DNA of 64,000 bases from Flavivirga amylovorans (GCF_030540875.1 NZ_JAUOEM010000007.1:1-64000), one strand, 5' to 3'. Shown: positions 18,301 to 27,416, counted from the first letter of the stretch. The notes: generated by a model from the letters alone, not told the origin. Numbers and translations: made by a program.

Positions 18301-18692
18301 CTAAAAGGGTCACCACCATAATTCACATTGTCCGAATCGAATGAGATAGGAAACACAACAGCTTCTGGAATTGCTATCTCGATGTCGTCTTCAAACGTAT
18401 CAGATGCTCCTGCAACATTTACAGACTTAAGTGCAATAGTGTAAGTACCATTGGTATAAACTTTTACTGGATTAATGAGAGTAGATGTGTCATCATCTCC
18501 AAAATTCCATTCATAGGTATTTGCGTTTTCTGATATATTGATAAAGGTTACGGTTCCCGTATTCATATCAACGGTATAACTAAAACCAGCTTCAACTCTT
18601 GGTAATACGGCATCATCATCTTCACATGCATTGAAGGATAATGCCAATATCAAAATGGATATATATTTAAATGTTTTTGTTATAGTTTTCAT
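15396..18692 (-). CDS. surface lipoprotein: PKD plus repeated carbohydrate-binding modules
   Basis: 1098 aa. Lipobox SFNAC (Cys23) followed by acidic EDDD, a typical surface-lipoprotein export signal in Bacteroidota. Domains in order: PKD (about 33-110, with YEWNFGDDDTST); a beta-sandwich module (about 112-255); module B1 (about 271-430); three nearly identical modules C1-C3 (about 441-595, 604-755, 766-919); and module B2 (about 927-1098), a close copy of B1. No catalytic residues are recognisable. Modules end in strands like VVYMDNLYFYKSG or EETYYFDDI, typical of carbohydrate-binding jelly-rolls. It probably holds the glucan at the surface beside GH16. It is 16 bases after the GH16 gene. 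Confidence 0.85.
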   Translation of the reverse strand: MKTITKTFKYISILILALSFNACEDDDAVLPRVEAGFSYTVDMNTGTVTFINISENANTYEWNFGDDDTSTLINPVKVYTNGTYTIALKSVNVAGASDTFEDDIEIAIPEAVVFPISFDSDNVNYGGDPFSGASFAIVDNPDPSGSNTDASKVGALTNSGATFEGIAFELGTSIDLSTEKTIKMDFWSDAPISVLLKLEISENDFVEVTVNHGGTGWEELSFNFSDSGTYPKLVIFVDGPGTASGTFYFDNLEQVETDTTGGACTDTPVAATVFPVDFEACESFVDSFANDGSITTELSGNPDKAGVNTSDNVLKVVKANGTNRWAGFQNAFPENFDATKTLKVKVYSSKANAVMKFEVNSNPQPAGSGNPGPQYATITDANTWTEVEVIFTGIPGNNTGLNQLVIKPDNPDGTDGTLTDSEETYYFDDISFGDGGGGTSTEPTTAAPTPTQDAANVKSVFSDTYTDIAGTNLDTNWQGDLVSETVAIQGNDAIKYSNVKFIGMQLAGDTDFSDMEFLHVDIWTPDATVLEITPISPPNELLVGLPNLTQGEWKSYDIPVTDFTGVDFTKILQFKIDAQKGVNPAVVYMDNLYFYKSGGSAPTEPTMAAPTPTQDAANVKSVFSDTYTDIAGTNLDTNWQGDLVSETVSIAGNDAIKYSNVKFIGMQLAGDTDFSDMEFLHVDVWTPDATVLEITPISPPNELLVGLPNLTQGEWKSYDIPVTDFTGVDFTKILQFKIDAQKGVNPAVVYMDNLYFYKSGPAPTEPTMAAPTPTQDAANVKSVFSDTYTDIAGTNLDTNWQGDLVSETVAIQGNDAIKYSNVKFIGMQLAGDTDFSDMEFLHVDVWTPDATVLEITPISPPNELLVGLPNLTQGEWKSYDIPVTDFTGVDFTKILQFKIDAQKGVNPAVVFMDNLYFYKSGSTGGTGGCSGSAVAATAFPVDFESCESFISTFANDGSITTELSANPAIGGINTSDNVLKVVKGNGTNRWGGFQNPFPSNFDATKTFKFKVYSTKANVVMKFEVNSDPQPPGSGNPGPQYRTITQANTWTEVEVVFTGIPGNNTGLNQLVVKPDNPDGTDGTLTDSEETYYFDDIRLE
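15935..17370. repeat. three tandem near-identical ~485-bp coding repeats
   Basis: Three direct repeats within the surface lipoprotein gene. Equivalent points start at 16018, 16501 and 16987, giving periods of 483 and 486 bases (161 and 162 codons). Long stretches are base-identical, including synonymous positions, which indicates recent duplication or gene conversion. Confidence 0.9.
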
Positions 18693-18708
18693 TGTTTTTT
18701 ATTTTGAG

Positions 18709-19551
18709 TTAGTTGCTTCTATTATAAACACGTACATAATCTACAAGCATGGTTTGGGGGAATACGGTTTCTGCGTTTGGAGCACCTGGTAATTCTCCTC
18801 CAACAGCTACATTTAATATGATGTAGAAAGGGCCTTGATTAAACACCCATTCTCCGGGAACGTCTTCGGGTGTTATCTGATTATACAATACATCATCTAC
18901 ATAAAAATTAATATAGTCTGGCCCCCATTCTATACCGAATATGTGAAAACCTGTATCGAATCTATCGTTGTCTAATATGTATGATTTACTTATAGATTCA
19001 CCAGCAGAATACCCAGGGCCATGAACGGTACCAAATATCTTAGAAGGTTCATTTCCTAAATATTCCATGATATCTATTTCACCTATTTGTGGCCATACTT
19101 CTGTACCGTTAGAATCGTCTCCCAATAACCAAAATGCAGGCCAGATACCTTGTCCGTAAGGTAACCTGATACGAGCTTCAAAACGCCCATAGGTTTGTTC
19201 AAACTTTCCTTTAGTTAAAAGTCTTGCTGAAGTATAAGAAGATTGTTCAAATTGTTCTTGTTTTGCCGTTATAATGAGCACACCATTTTGTACTGTAACA
19301 TTTTCGGTACGGTCAGTATAATATTGTAACTCATTATTTCCCCAACCGTTTTGTCCTGTTCCTATATCATACCCCCAAATGGTTGAATTAGGCGCTCCAT
19401 CTGTGTCAAACTCATCTGCCATAACGAGTTCTGTGAACGTTGCTACAGTTTGTGTTTCATTAGTTTCACAGCTAGATATCACAAAAAAGGAAACTATCAA
19501 GAGCACTGAAATGAATAGCTCTTTTATTTTATATGTATGTTTTTTAGTCAT
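18709..19551 (-). CDS. GH16 endo-beta-1,3-glucanase (laminarinase), lipoprotein
   Basis: 280 aa. Lipobox VISSC with Cys28. The mature protein is a single GH16 jelly-roll: IWGYDIGTGQNGWGNNELQYYT at the start, RFEARIRLPYGQGIWPAFWLLG in the middle, and the catalytic signature GEIDIMEYLG with nucleophile E158, D160 and acid/base E163. The residue spacing ExDxxE and the WGNNELQ motif fit the laminarinase branch (GH16_3). It cuts internal beta-1,3 bonds of laminarin, probably at the cell surface. Neighbours on both sides are glycan-binding lipoproteins. Confidence 0.94.
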   Translation of the reverse strand: MTKKHTYKIKELFISVLLIVSFFVISSCETNETQTVATFTELVMADEFDTDGAPNSTIWGYDIGTGQNGWGNNELQYYTDRTENVTVQNGVLIITAKQEQFEQSSYTSARLLTKGKFEQTYGRFEARIRLPYGQGIWPAFWLLGDDSNGTEVWPQIGEIDIMEYLGNEPSKIFGTVHGPGYSAGESISKSYILDNDRFDTGFHIFGIEWGPDYINFYVDDVLYNQITPEDVPGEWVFNQGPFYIILNVAVGGELPGAPNAETVFPQTMLVDYVRVYNRSN

Positions 19552-19584
19552 CTTAATTTCTTTTTAAAAGTTATAGTATCTAGC

Positions 19585-21060
19585 TTATTCTGTGTAGAAG
19601 TATATGTTATCGACAATAATGGATGAAAGTGTAAGTCCAGAGACAAATGTTATTGAACCCATATGAGTTCTATTGGCAATACCACCACTAAAATTATTGC
19701 CACCTGTTGGGTTTGTAAAATTGTCCAATGATAGATCGAAACTCATCCATGTTCCACTTGTTAATTCGCTTGAAGGTATACTAAGTCCACCACCATTATC
19801 AACAAAAGGTTCTATGACACCGTCACTTCCAGCATTAACTAGTTCCACCGTTAATTGATCACCCGAGTCGATTGATTCTTGGATATATAAATCAAAATGT
19901 ATTCTATTCTGGCTGGTTAGGTTTACCGTCGGGTTTACAAATTGTGTGGTTACAAAACCAAAATCTTGATCAAAATTATTATATAAGAGAATATTGTCAT
20001 TCCCTAAACTAGCTACACCTCCTGTGGTGCCCTGACCCTGAAAATTTCCGTTGTAAAAATCAACCGGGATATTTGTATAGGCATCACTAAAAATCGATAT
20101 GACATTGGATTCTGGTAGTGTTGGTGTTGGAGCTGGTTGTAAACTACCATTGGATGTTACTTTTAACGATCCCTTAGCTTCAACACCCGCCAAAACTGCG
20201 GTTATGCTTGCTGTACCTTGACTGTTAACTGTGACCAAGCCATTTTCATCTACACTGGCAACACTTGGCTCTGATGACGTAAACGTGAAATAGGCAGGTG
20301 CTGTGTTTACTGTTACATTCCTTCCATTTGTATTAAACGTTTGTGTAAGGCCACTTGCTGCCAAGTCTATTTGACTGCCGTTAAAAGATTGTTGTTCTAC
20401 ATCCTGACCGCTTAAAATAACAGGTTGTGGCTGCGCAACTGTTCCTAGTTTTTCAAACTTAACTTCATCTATCCAAAAAGTATATCCTACTTCACTACCT
20501 ACTGGACCGATACCTCCTGCTGAGTATCTTAATAAACCACGTTCTTGAATCAACTTGGACGGATCTGGGATAGGAATAGTATATTTTACCCAATTTGTTG
20601 TTAAGTCTATATTTGTTCTAGTGGTTACGTATTTGTTCTCACCAAAATCTTCACCAAACCCCACTTCTCCTATCGTAACAGCTTGAGAAGCCTTTGCCCA
20701 AAACGTTAAGGCATCAAAACCTGATAAATCTCTACCAGAGCCTTCCCCATCGACTCTAAAGATGGCTCCAGCATAATTTCCATCTGGATCGTTTGCATTT
20801 GGCACATCAAAACGCATAGATGCAGTACCTTCATAGCTTACTTCATTATCTACAGTCCAGGCTGTGGCTTTTGATCCGATATAAGGAAAATAAAAATCAG
20901 TGCCTAAACCAACAGGAGAGTCCGTAAAAATTTCTGCTGTGTTTGGGAATGTTGCAAATACGGCTTCATCGGACAATTCTCTTTCGCAGCTTACTAAAAT
21001 TGTAAAAATGAATCCTAAAAGGCAGGTCATTTTTGTATATGTAAATTTTGTATTTTTCAT
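19585..21060 (-). CDS. surface glycan-binding lipoprotein with Big_2 domain
   Basis: 491 aa. Lipobox ILVSC (Cys25). Three parts can be read. A carbohydrate-binding-like beta-sandwich (about 40-215) ends in SEVGYTFWIDEVKFEKL. A bacterial Ig-like Big_2 domain (about 225-310) contains SSEPSVASVDENGLVTV and GTASITA. A C-terminal module (about 325-491) opens with VISIFSDAYTNIP and ends in VDNIYFYTE, a distant relative of the triplicated module in the neighbouring 1098-aa protein. No catalytic signature is visible. Likely a surface glycan-binding protein for the glucan. 12 bases after the barrel-fusion gene. Confidence 0.82.
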   Translation of the reverse strand: MKNTKFTYTKMTCLLGFIFTILVSCERELSDEAVFATFPNTAEIFTDSPVGLGTDFYFPYIGSKATAWTVDNEVSYEGTASMRFDVPNANDPDGNYAGAIFRVDGEGSGRDLSGFDALTFWAKASQAVTIGEVGFGEDFGENKYVTTRTNIDLTTNWVKYTIPIPDPSKLIQERGLLRYSAGGIGPVGSEVGYTFWIDEVKFEKLGTVAQPQPVILSGQDVEQQSFNGSQIDLAASGLTQTFNTNGRNVTVNTAPAYFTFTSSEPSVASVDENGLVTVNSQGTASITAVLAGVEAKGSLKVTSNGSLQPAPTPTLPESNVISIFSDAYTNIPVDFYNGNFQGQGTTGGVASLGNDNILLYNNFDQDFGFVTTQFVNPTVNLTSQNRIHFDLYIQESIDSGDQLTVELVNAGSDGVIEPFVDNGGGLSIPSSELTSGTWMSFDLSLDNFTNPTGGNNFSGGIANRTHMGSITFVSGLTLSSIIVDNIYFYTE

Positions 21061-21072
21061 CTTAGTCTTATT

Positions 21073-24000
21073 TTATTTACCAATATTGATGTGTACATAT
21101 GTTCTAATCTCCCATTCGCTTCCGTTATCAAATCCTACAGGACTTATAGGAGGTATAGCCGGAAATGTGTTTGGAGGAACAGCAGTTGGTGAATATCTTG
21201 GTGAGTTTTGATCTAAGGAACGCCAAGTACCACGGAGACCTATTTTAGTATCTGGAAGAATAAACCAATCTGGCTTACCTATGGATGTAGAAATATCGAT
21301 CATGTTTTGAACCGGGAAAGTCAAGTTGAAATCACGATGGTAATCAAAAGGTCCCCAATCGTTAACCTTGAAACCATATTCTATTTTCCACTTTTTGTAT
21401 ATCATTTTGATGTCACCTCCAAAGCGTTCTATCGTTCTGTCACTATCACCATTTGCCTGAGCGTTGCCTCCATAAAAATTCCCAATAATACCTAAGTCTG
21501 GACTTACTTTAGAAACAACACGAGAACTTAATTCCCAGAGGTCTTGTGCAGGTGCAGCCTGTGGAAAAGCAAAAAATGTACGATTTGCTAAAAACCCAAT
21601 ATGTGCATCTTGTGATGTTGGCTGATGTCTAAATACAAAACCTAAGTTAAAAGCAAATTTTGCATCTTCAGCACGATCGTTGTTCCACTCATAAAACCAG
21701 GATCCAGGGGTTGGATCGAAGGTTAAGAGTAGTTCTCCTGCTGTGGTTTCTCTGTTACCTCTTACAGCGAATGGGTCGTCTATAAAGTTTCTTAATCTTC
21801 CTGGTGCGATTACATCATTAGGCATAGGATCTACTAGAGGTTTTTGCCAAAGGAAATTTGGTGCTATTTGCCAATTTCCAATGCTGTATGTGAAACCAGA
21901 AAGTATATTGGTTTGGTTACCACTTCCAGAGTCTTTAAGTTTCCAGCCCGTAAATGTTCTTGTAGCATCTGCGCCTCCATTGGCGACCAATCCCATATAT
22001 GCAGCTTGTGCATAGAAATTAAACCGTCCTTTTTCATAGGTTATTTTGGCTTTTCCTCCCCAGTTATCATCTGAGTTTATTTTATCTTGATATACTACGT
22101 AGTTACCTGGACCACCTGTTACATCTTGAAATGTACTACCGTTAAGAGGACTTCCTCCCCAAATACCTCCTAAGGAGATACCAAAGGCTCCAAAGTCTCT
22201 TTCTAAAACTACGGTAGCACGTTCTGTGGGCCAAGGTGGAATAACACCACTTTGTACCTGATTAGCATTTAAAAATCGTAGTCCATTATCATCAAATTCT
22301 AGGCTCGTATCTAAATCTCTATGATAAATACCAGTAATATCCCAATGCTTAAAATGAGTTCTGTATTTTAATAATACCGTTGGATTTGCTCCCCACCATA
22401 ATTGTGGGCCAAAAGCAGCTTTAAGGCCTTTTAAAGACCCTTTTCCATCAATCTCCATTCCCAGAATCTCACCATTGTAAATATCTAAGTTTGGTCCGTA
22501 GTTAGCTTCTGGGTATAAGCCAAAGAAATCGCCTTCGTACCCCCAATGGTAGTGGCCGGTTCTGTAAAACCCTCTTACATCTGCCACTTTAGATTTCCAT
22601 TCAAACTCAGCATTGTACACTCTCACTCTGTTGTTATCTGTAATAATAACTTCTTCGCCGTTTGTATTGGTAACTGTAACTGGTCTACCTACGTTCTCGT
22701 AAAATATCTCATTAATAGGGTTTTGTGCTACATTGCCAAGAATATTGAAGTTAACTTCAGCTCTCATGTTTGAGGTGGGATTCCCTTTAACACCAACATA
22801 ATAAGATTGCATGTGGTCAAAACCAAGCTGATTAGGAAATGCTTCTTCATTTGGATTTGCAGTCTTTGGGGTTGTTAATAAAGAACCTCCTGTACTGAAT
22901 GTGGTAAATTCAGCTCGTAAATTGCTTAATCGTATTTTACCTGCACTATTTGCTCCAAGTGCCGCCTTATCACCTCTGGCTCTTAATACCGCATCCATTA
23001 ACTCTATATTGCTGAAATAATTATCAACAAAATCTAAAGTGACATCCTTAGCATAAGGATCTAAACTGTGTGCTTCCTTTAAAGCATAATATGCAGCACG
23101 TGGATATAAGTCATATAAACCTCTTTCGTTAGTTGGTCCTTTTGCACAAATTCCAAACCACTCCTCGTTCATGTTGTTTTGTCCTGGCTCTAAATCGAGG
23201 TAATAGCCTCCATTGGCCCAAGAAGCGTTATTATCATGAACATCAAGGTTTTTTGTTTGCCCGAACTTCCACCAGCCATCACTAAATTGAAATGTAAAAC
23301 CTCCTATAGAGTTTCCTGATTTTCCTAAACCAGCAGCATTTTGATAGATTTCCTTCCAGTTTTCTACCATAAAAAAGGCTTGCATCTTTTGATCCTCTTT
23401 ATTTGTAATGGCATTGAATGCATCAGAACCAAACTCTGTAAACAAGATAGGTTTATTTAATTCGTTTTTAACGCGTTCAAAGGCATCACCAAACGATTTA
23501 CCACGATACATGTTTACACCATAAATATCGACGTCTTTACATTCTTCTGCTACGATATCGGCAAACAATAAATCTCCATTACAAATGGCTACCGGGTGCG
23601 ACGCATCAATGGCCTTCATTTTAAGCACAGCATCGTTCATTAATTTATACATAGGTCTTCCGCGCTTTTCACCTACTTCTCGTTTTTTATCTTCTTCATC
23701 CGGAAAGTCCTCTGTTTCGGCTCCAGCCCAGAATAGACCATAATTATTTTCGTTCCCAAGCAGGAATAATAATAGTCCGGGAGTATCTTTATAGGTCTTT
23801 GCCATTGTTGTTACCTCAGATAAAAGTAATTTCTGAGTGGCTGGATCTCTGTAGTCTGTAACTGCTACCCATGCGCCATTTATGGTTAAACCATATCGAC
23901 CAAATGAATGGTTGAGCATGGTGTAGATACCATAATTCTCATAGATATACTTTATCCATTTAGGTTGTACGCCTGTGTATTGTCTTATAACATTTACCCC

Positions 24001-24252
24001 CATGTTTTTTAACAGACCCATTTCGGCATCTAGTGCTGCTTTAATTACAGCATCAGATTGTTTCCATAAGCTATAGGAGTAATTGGTGCCAATTGGAAAG
24101 TAATCCCAATTCATACCATTAATCATGAAATCTTTTCCATTAACAACTAATTTCATGCCTTCATCATTACTTACAACGGATACTTCATCTGACTGTGCAA
24201 ATGCTGTTACCGTAAATAAGAAGAATACTAATCTTAGAAAATTGTTTTTCAT
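21073..24252 (-). CDS. putative glycosidase fused to an outer-membrane beta-barrel
   Basis: 1059 aa. Signal peptide MKNNFLRLVFFLFTVTAFA-Q. Residues 25-400 form a TIM-barrel glycosidase of GH2/GH5-like type: FMINGMNWDYFPIG, NVIRQYTGVQPKWI, acid/base E168 in LLGNENNYG and nucleophile E273 in PILFTEFGSDA. From about residue 440 the character changes to amphipathic strands with aromatic ends (RVRVYNAEFEWKSKV, ATVVLERDFGAFGISLGGI, KIEYGFKVNDWG, EWEIRTYVHINIGK), as in an outer-membrane beta-barrel. I know no described family with this combination. It is the first gene of the operon and the only candidate outer-membrane pore in a locus without SusC. Domain split and barrel are inferred by eye. Confidence 0.75.
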   Translation of the reverse strand: MKNNFLRLVFFLFTVTAFAQSDEVSVVSNDEGMKLVVNGKDFMINGMNWDYFPIGTNYSYSLWKQSDAVIKAALDAEMGLLKNMGVNVIRQYTGVQPKWIKYIYENYGIYTMLNHSFGRYGLTINGAWVAVTDYRDPATQKLLLSEVTTMAKTYKDTPGLLLFLLGNENNYGLFWAGAETEDFPDEEDKKREVGEKRGRPMYKLMNDAVLKMKAIDASHPVAICNGDLLFADIVAEECKDVDIYGVNMYRGKSFGDAFERVKNELNKPILFTEFGSDAFNAITNKEDQKMQAFFMVENWKEIYQNAAGLGKSGNSIGGFTFQFSDGWWKFGQTKNLDVHDNNASWANGGYYLDLEPGQNNMNEEWFGICAKGPTNERGLYDLYPRAAYYALKEAHSLDPYAKDVTLDFVDNYFSNIELMDAVLRARGDKAALGANSAGKIRLSNLRAEFTTFSTGGSLLTTPKTANPNEEAFPNQLGFDHMQSYYVGVKGNPTSNMRAEVNFNILGNVAQNPINEIFYENVGRPVTVTNTNGEEVIITDNNRVRVYNAEFEWKSKVADVRGFYRTGHYHWGYEGDFFGLYPEANYGPNLDIYNGEILGMEIDGKGSLKGLKAAFGPQLWWGANPTVLLKYRTHFKHWDITGIYHRDLDTSLEFDDNGLRFLNANQVQSGVIPPWPTERATVVLERDFGAFGISLGGIWGGSPLNGSTFQDVTGGPGNYVVYQDKINSDDNWGGKAKITYEKGRFNFYAQAAYMGLVANGGADATRTFTGWKLKDSGSGNQTNILSGFTYSIGNWQIAPNFLWQKPLVDPMPNDVIAPGRLRNFIDDPFAVRGNRETTAGELLLTFDPTPGSWFYEWNNDRAEDAKFAFNLGFVFRHQPTSQDAHIGFLANRTFFAFPQAAPAQDLWELSSRVVSKVSPDLGIIGNFYGGNAQANGDSDRTIERFGGDIKMIYKKWKIEYGFKVNDWGPFDYHRDFNLTFPVQNMIDISTSIGKPDWFILPDTKIGLRGTWRSLDQNSPRYSPTAVPPNTFPAIPPISPVGFDNGSEWEIRTYVHINIGK

Positions 24253-24555
24253 AGTTTCAGTTTAAATTATTTGAGTTAGTCATTTTTTATTCAGAGGCAT
24301 TTACTGGGGGAGATTTCGTAAATGGCCTGAAAGAGACTTTTTAGCTTTTTTAAAATTACTTTATTTAATTGCGAACTTGTCAAAAAACACCTCTACAAAA
24401 AACATACATGATAAAAAAAATGATATTTTTTTATTAAAAACTCAGTATTTATTAGGTTTTTTTAAGATTTTATTTCTAAAAAACGAATTTAAAAAAGTAA
24501 GAAAAAAGCTCAATGTTGTGGTGTTGTATAGGTAAAAAAGGTGTGTGTTGTGTTT
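24253..24555 (-). promoter_or_regulatory. upstream region of the beta-glucan operon
   Basis: 303 bases without a gene between the regulator and the first operon gene. It must contain the operon promoter and a long 5' leader. I see no clear TAnnTTTG box. It holds the candidate operator at 24386-24397 and a copy of GGTGTTGTAT at 24520-24529 that also occurs in front of the regulator gene (27410-27419). Confidence 0.5.
24386..24397. promoter_or_regulatory. candidate operator (AACACCTCTACA)
   Basis: AACACCTCTACA about 134 bases upstream of the operon's first start codon. Close copies lie at 27405-27416, 27501-27512 and 27529-27540 beside the regulator gene, and a weaker one (GCACCTCTT) at 31259-31267, about 145 bases upstream of the beta-helix gene. 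The recurrence in front of three units of one locus suggests a regulator binding site; this is inference. Confidence 0.35.
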
Positions 24556-27360
24556 TTAAATTTCTAGAATATAGTCTGTTAAGCTAGATTCATGCTGTAA
24601 ATTCATCTTTTTCCTTAATCTGTATCGTTTTACTTCAACGCTTCTTGGCGAGATATTGAGTAGCGGAGCTATTTCTTTTGAGGATAAGTTTAACCTAAGA
24701 TATGTACATAATCTTAAATCGTTAGAAGTAAGCGAAGGGTGTTCCTGTTTGATCTTTTTTAGAAAATCTTTATCTGCATTATTAAAAGCTTCTTCGAAGA
24801 CATTCCAGTCATCTGTATTATTTATATTTCTGTCAATTATTTTAATGACATGTTTTACATTTTTAATGTCATTAACATTTTGTAATTCCTTTTTTAAACT
24901 ATTCAAGAACTCATTCTTTTTAATTAAGCTCATTGTTGAAATACCCAGTTCACGATTTTTATTGTCTATATCTTGTCTTAATTTTTCATTATTAAAACTC
25001 ATGAGTTGTTGTCTATTTGCAAGCTCCTTTAGTTCTAGTTCCCGTTTGGTTTTTTGTAGTAATGCTTCTCTTTGTTTTCTGTAATAACGTTTGTAAATAT
25101 GGTGCATCATTAATGAAAACAATAAAACAAAAATGACATATGCTGCTATCATTATATTAGAAAGATACCATGGCCTTTCTATATTGAAACGATAGGAAGC
25201 TATATTTTTAGTAAGGGCATTACCGACCCTTGCTCTTACATTAAATGTATAATTGCCAAAAGGTAAATTTTCGAATAATGTATTAGGTTTGGAGGACCAA
25301 TTACTCCAGTTTGGATACATCCCTTCTAACTGATATTGATACTTTGTATCGAGATATTTATCAAATTCTGCAACACTAAACGAGAACTCTATATTGTTGT
25401 CCTTATTTTCAAAATTTCCGTTAATATTTTTATTTACGGTTTCCCAAGTATTGGAGATACTGTGTTTGGTGATCGAATTAATTGAAATCTCATAAGGCAT
25501 ATTAGATATTTTGTCTAGGTCTAAAACAACAAAACCTGTTGAGGTTCCTATTAAATACTTCTGGTTATATAGGAAGGATATGTTTTCGTAACCTGTTAAG
25601 CCCCGAGGCAATGATTTGGAAAAAGGGATTCTGTTAACCTTTAGGGCATTACTTAATTTACTCGGAGAGATATAATTAAGATTACTTCTAGAAAAGCTCC
25701 ATAAAGTATTTGTTTCTTTGTTAAATTCTAGCCTCCCTGAAGTATAATCTTCTTTTGAGAAAAGTGTACTTAAAACAGTATCTTTTAAAAATTTATTAAT
25801 TTCGGAATGATACTCTAAAACACCTTCTTTATAAATATATAATAGTTTATTATTGTATTTAGTAATACTGGAGTTTAGTTCTTTTCCAAGATCTGGATCT
25901 TTTATAATGTTTAGAGCTTTTGTGAAATTTTTGTCTACATCAATTTTAAAAACACCTTTATATTCGTGGCTTACAAAAATTTGATTATTGTAAAGCTCAA
26001 AGAATTTACTTGATAGGTCAAAACCGTCTATCTTATTTTTAAATACCCATTTGTTATTGATTTTCTGAAGGATGTACAAACCATCATAATTACCTTGTAA
26101 TAGTAAGTCTGTTTTGTCAATTGATTTTATATCCCAGGTACCTTGTTGTATACCTTTAATTTTTTCAGCTATGTTGTTATTTATAACAGAGGTCCCTGTG
26201 TCGTGTCCACAAAACAATGTATTATCTATTATAGTTAAACTCCAAACAGCTTCTTGAACCCCTTCAACTCCTTTGAAATTTTCTTGTGCCTCCAAAGACT
26301 TATAAAATAATCCCTGATTGGTACCTAAATATAAATTACCGTTAAAAACGGAAGTCGTGTATATAGTTCCTATTTTCCCTTTTTCATCGGGATAAATTCT
26401 AAATGGAGACTTAATGTTTATACAATTAATACCATTTTCTAAGGCTAACCAGATATTGTTTTCTACGTCTTCAAAAACCCCATGCACGGTATTATTACTT
26501 AGTCCATGAAATGTGTTGATATTATAATCAATGGTACCATCTGGAGTTAGATGTAAAATACCATTAGATCTGGTTCCTAATATAAAACTATTGTCTTTTA
26601 ACTGAATGCTACGAAATACACTAACCTCTGATAGTTTTTTGTTTGCAGAGATATCCCATTTAGAAAGGTTTTCATCATTTAAAATATAAAACCCGTTATT
26701 CTCAGTCGCTATTAAAAGGTGCCCATTTTTATTAAAAATATTAACGAGTCTATTTTCTTTAAGAATTATATTATCAGAAACGAGTTTTGATTTGCCGTTC
26801 TCTATCTTGTAGATGCCGTCCTTCGTTTTTTGATAGTATATGGTTTTATCAACTTTGAATATTTTGTAAATAATAGTTTCAGAATCGATGATACTATAAG
26901 AAGCATCTGTTTTATTGTAAATATAAATTCTCTTTAAAGATTGAAATAATATGTAGTCATCTACACTTATAATGTTCCAGAATTCTTCATCTTCTAAAAA
27001 GTCTACTTTTAATTTTTCAGATAGCGATGTATAATATAGCTGCCCCAATTCGTTTCGTTGCCAATATCCAAACTCTCTATTACTGCCTGTATATATTAAA
27101 TTATCAATAACGTTAACAGATCGAATAATAGTTTCATTAGGGGACACATATAATTGCCAATTTGCTCCATTAAATTCAAGGAGTCCTTTATTATTGGCTA
27201 CATAAATGTAATTTTCTTTAGATTGAGAAATGGACCAATTTTGAGTTTCGGCACCATAATCTTTTGGTGAAAAAATTTCAATAGGAGGGTGTTCTTGTGC
27301 ATATAAGAAGTTTGATGCCAAGAAAAATAAATTGAAAAGCAAAAAATAGAATCGTCTCAA
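24556..27360 (-). CDS. SusR-like membrane regulator (beta-propeller, Y_Y_Y, LuxR-type HTH)
   Basis: 934 aa. Signal sequence MRRFYFLLFNLFFLASNFLYA, then a large beta-propeller sensor (about 25-640) of the two-component-regulator propeller type. A Y_Y_Y-like domain follows (about 655-730, with YQLEGMYPNWSNWSS), then one membrane helix (about 735-757) and a coiled coil (about 760-840). The C-terminal LuxR/GerE-type HTH (about 870-934) has LSSKEIAPLLNISPRSVEVKRYRLRKKM. No histidine kinase or receiver domain is present, as in SusR of Bacteroides. It probably senses glucan oligosaccharides in the periplasm and activates the operon just downstream. The start is TTG at 27360; no ATG gives the signal peptide. 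Confidence 0.88.
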   Translation of the reverse strand: MRRFYFLLFNLFFLASNFLYAQEHPPIEIFSPKDYGAETQNWSISQSKENYIYVANNKGLLEFNGANWQLYVSPNETIIRSVNVIDNLIYTGSNREFGYWQRNELGQLYYTSLSEKLKVDFLEDEEFWNIISVDDYILFQSLKRIYIYNKTDASYSIIDSETIIYKIFKVDKTIYYQKTKDGIYKIENGKSKLVSDNIILKENRLVNIFNKNGHLLIATENNGFYILNDENLSKWDISANKKLSEVSVFRSIQLKDNSFILGTRSNGILHLTPDGTIDYNINTFHGLSNNTVHGVFEDVENNIWLALENGINCINIKSPFRIYPDEKGKIGTIYTTSVFNGNLYLGTNQGLFYKSLEAQENFKGVEGVQEAVWSLTIIDNTLFCGHDTGTSVINNNIAEKIKGIQQGTWDIKSIDKTDLLLQGNYDGLYILQKINNKWVFKNKIDGFDLSSKFFELYNNQIFVSHEYKGVFKIDVDKNFTKALNIIKDPDLGKELNSSITKYNNKLLYIYKEGVLEYHSEINKFLKDTVLSTLFSKEDYTSGRLEFNKETNTLWSFSRSNLNYISPSKLSNALKVNRIPFSKSLPRGLTGYENISFLYNQKYLIGTSTGFVVLDLDKISNMPYEISINSITKHSISNTWETVNKNINGNFENKDNNIEFSFSVAEFDKYLDTKYQYQLEGMYPNWSNWSSKPNTLFENLPFGNYTFNVRARVGNALTKNIASYRFNIERPWYLSNIMIAAYVIFVLLFSLMMHHIYKRYYRKQREALLQKTKRELELKELANRQQLMSFNNEKLRQDIDNKNRELGISTMSLIKKNEFLNSLKKELQNVNDIKNVKHVIKIIDRNINNTDDWNVFEEAFNNADKDFLKKIKQEHPSLTSNDLRLCTYLRLNLSSKEIAPLLNISPRSVEVKRYRLRKKMNLQHESSLTDYILEI

Positions 27361-27404
27361 AAATATTATTTGTTGTACTACTAAGATAGTAAAAATAAGG
27401 CTTG

Positions 27405-27416
27405 TAAGAGGTGTTG
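27405..27416. promoter_or_regulatory. candidate operator copy before regulator gene
   Basis: TAAGAGGTGTTG, the reverse complement form of the AACACCTCTA motif, 45-56 bases upstream of the regulator start codon. Suggests autoregulation if the motif is real. Confidence 0.3.

Noticed and set aside
24656-25084. 142-codon plus-strand ORF
   Set aside because: Antisense to the coiled-coil and HTH part of the regulator; Ser/Leu/Phe-rich composition typical of antisense frames.
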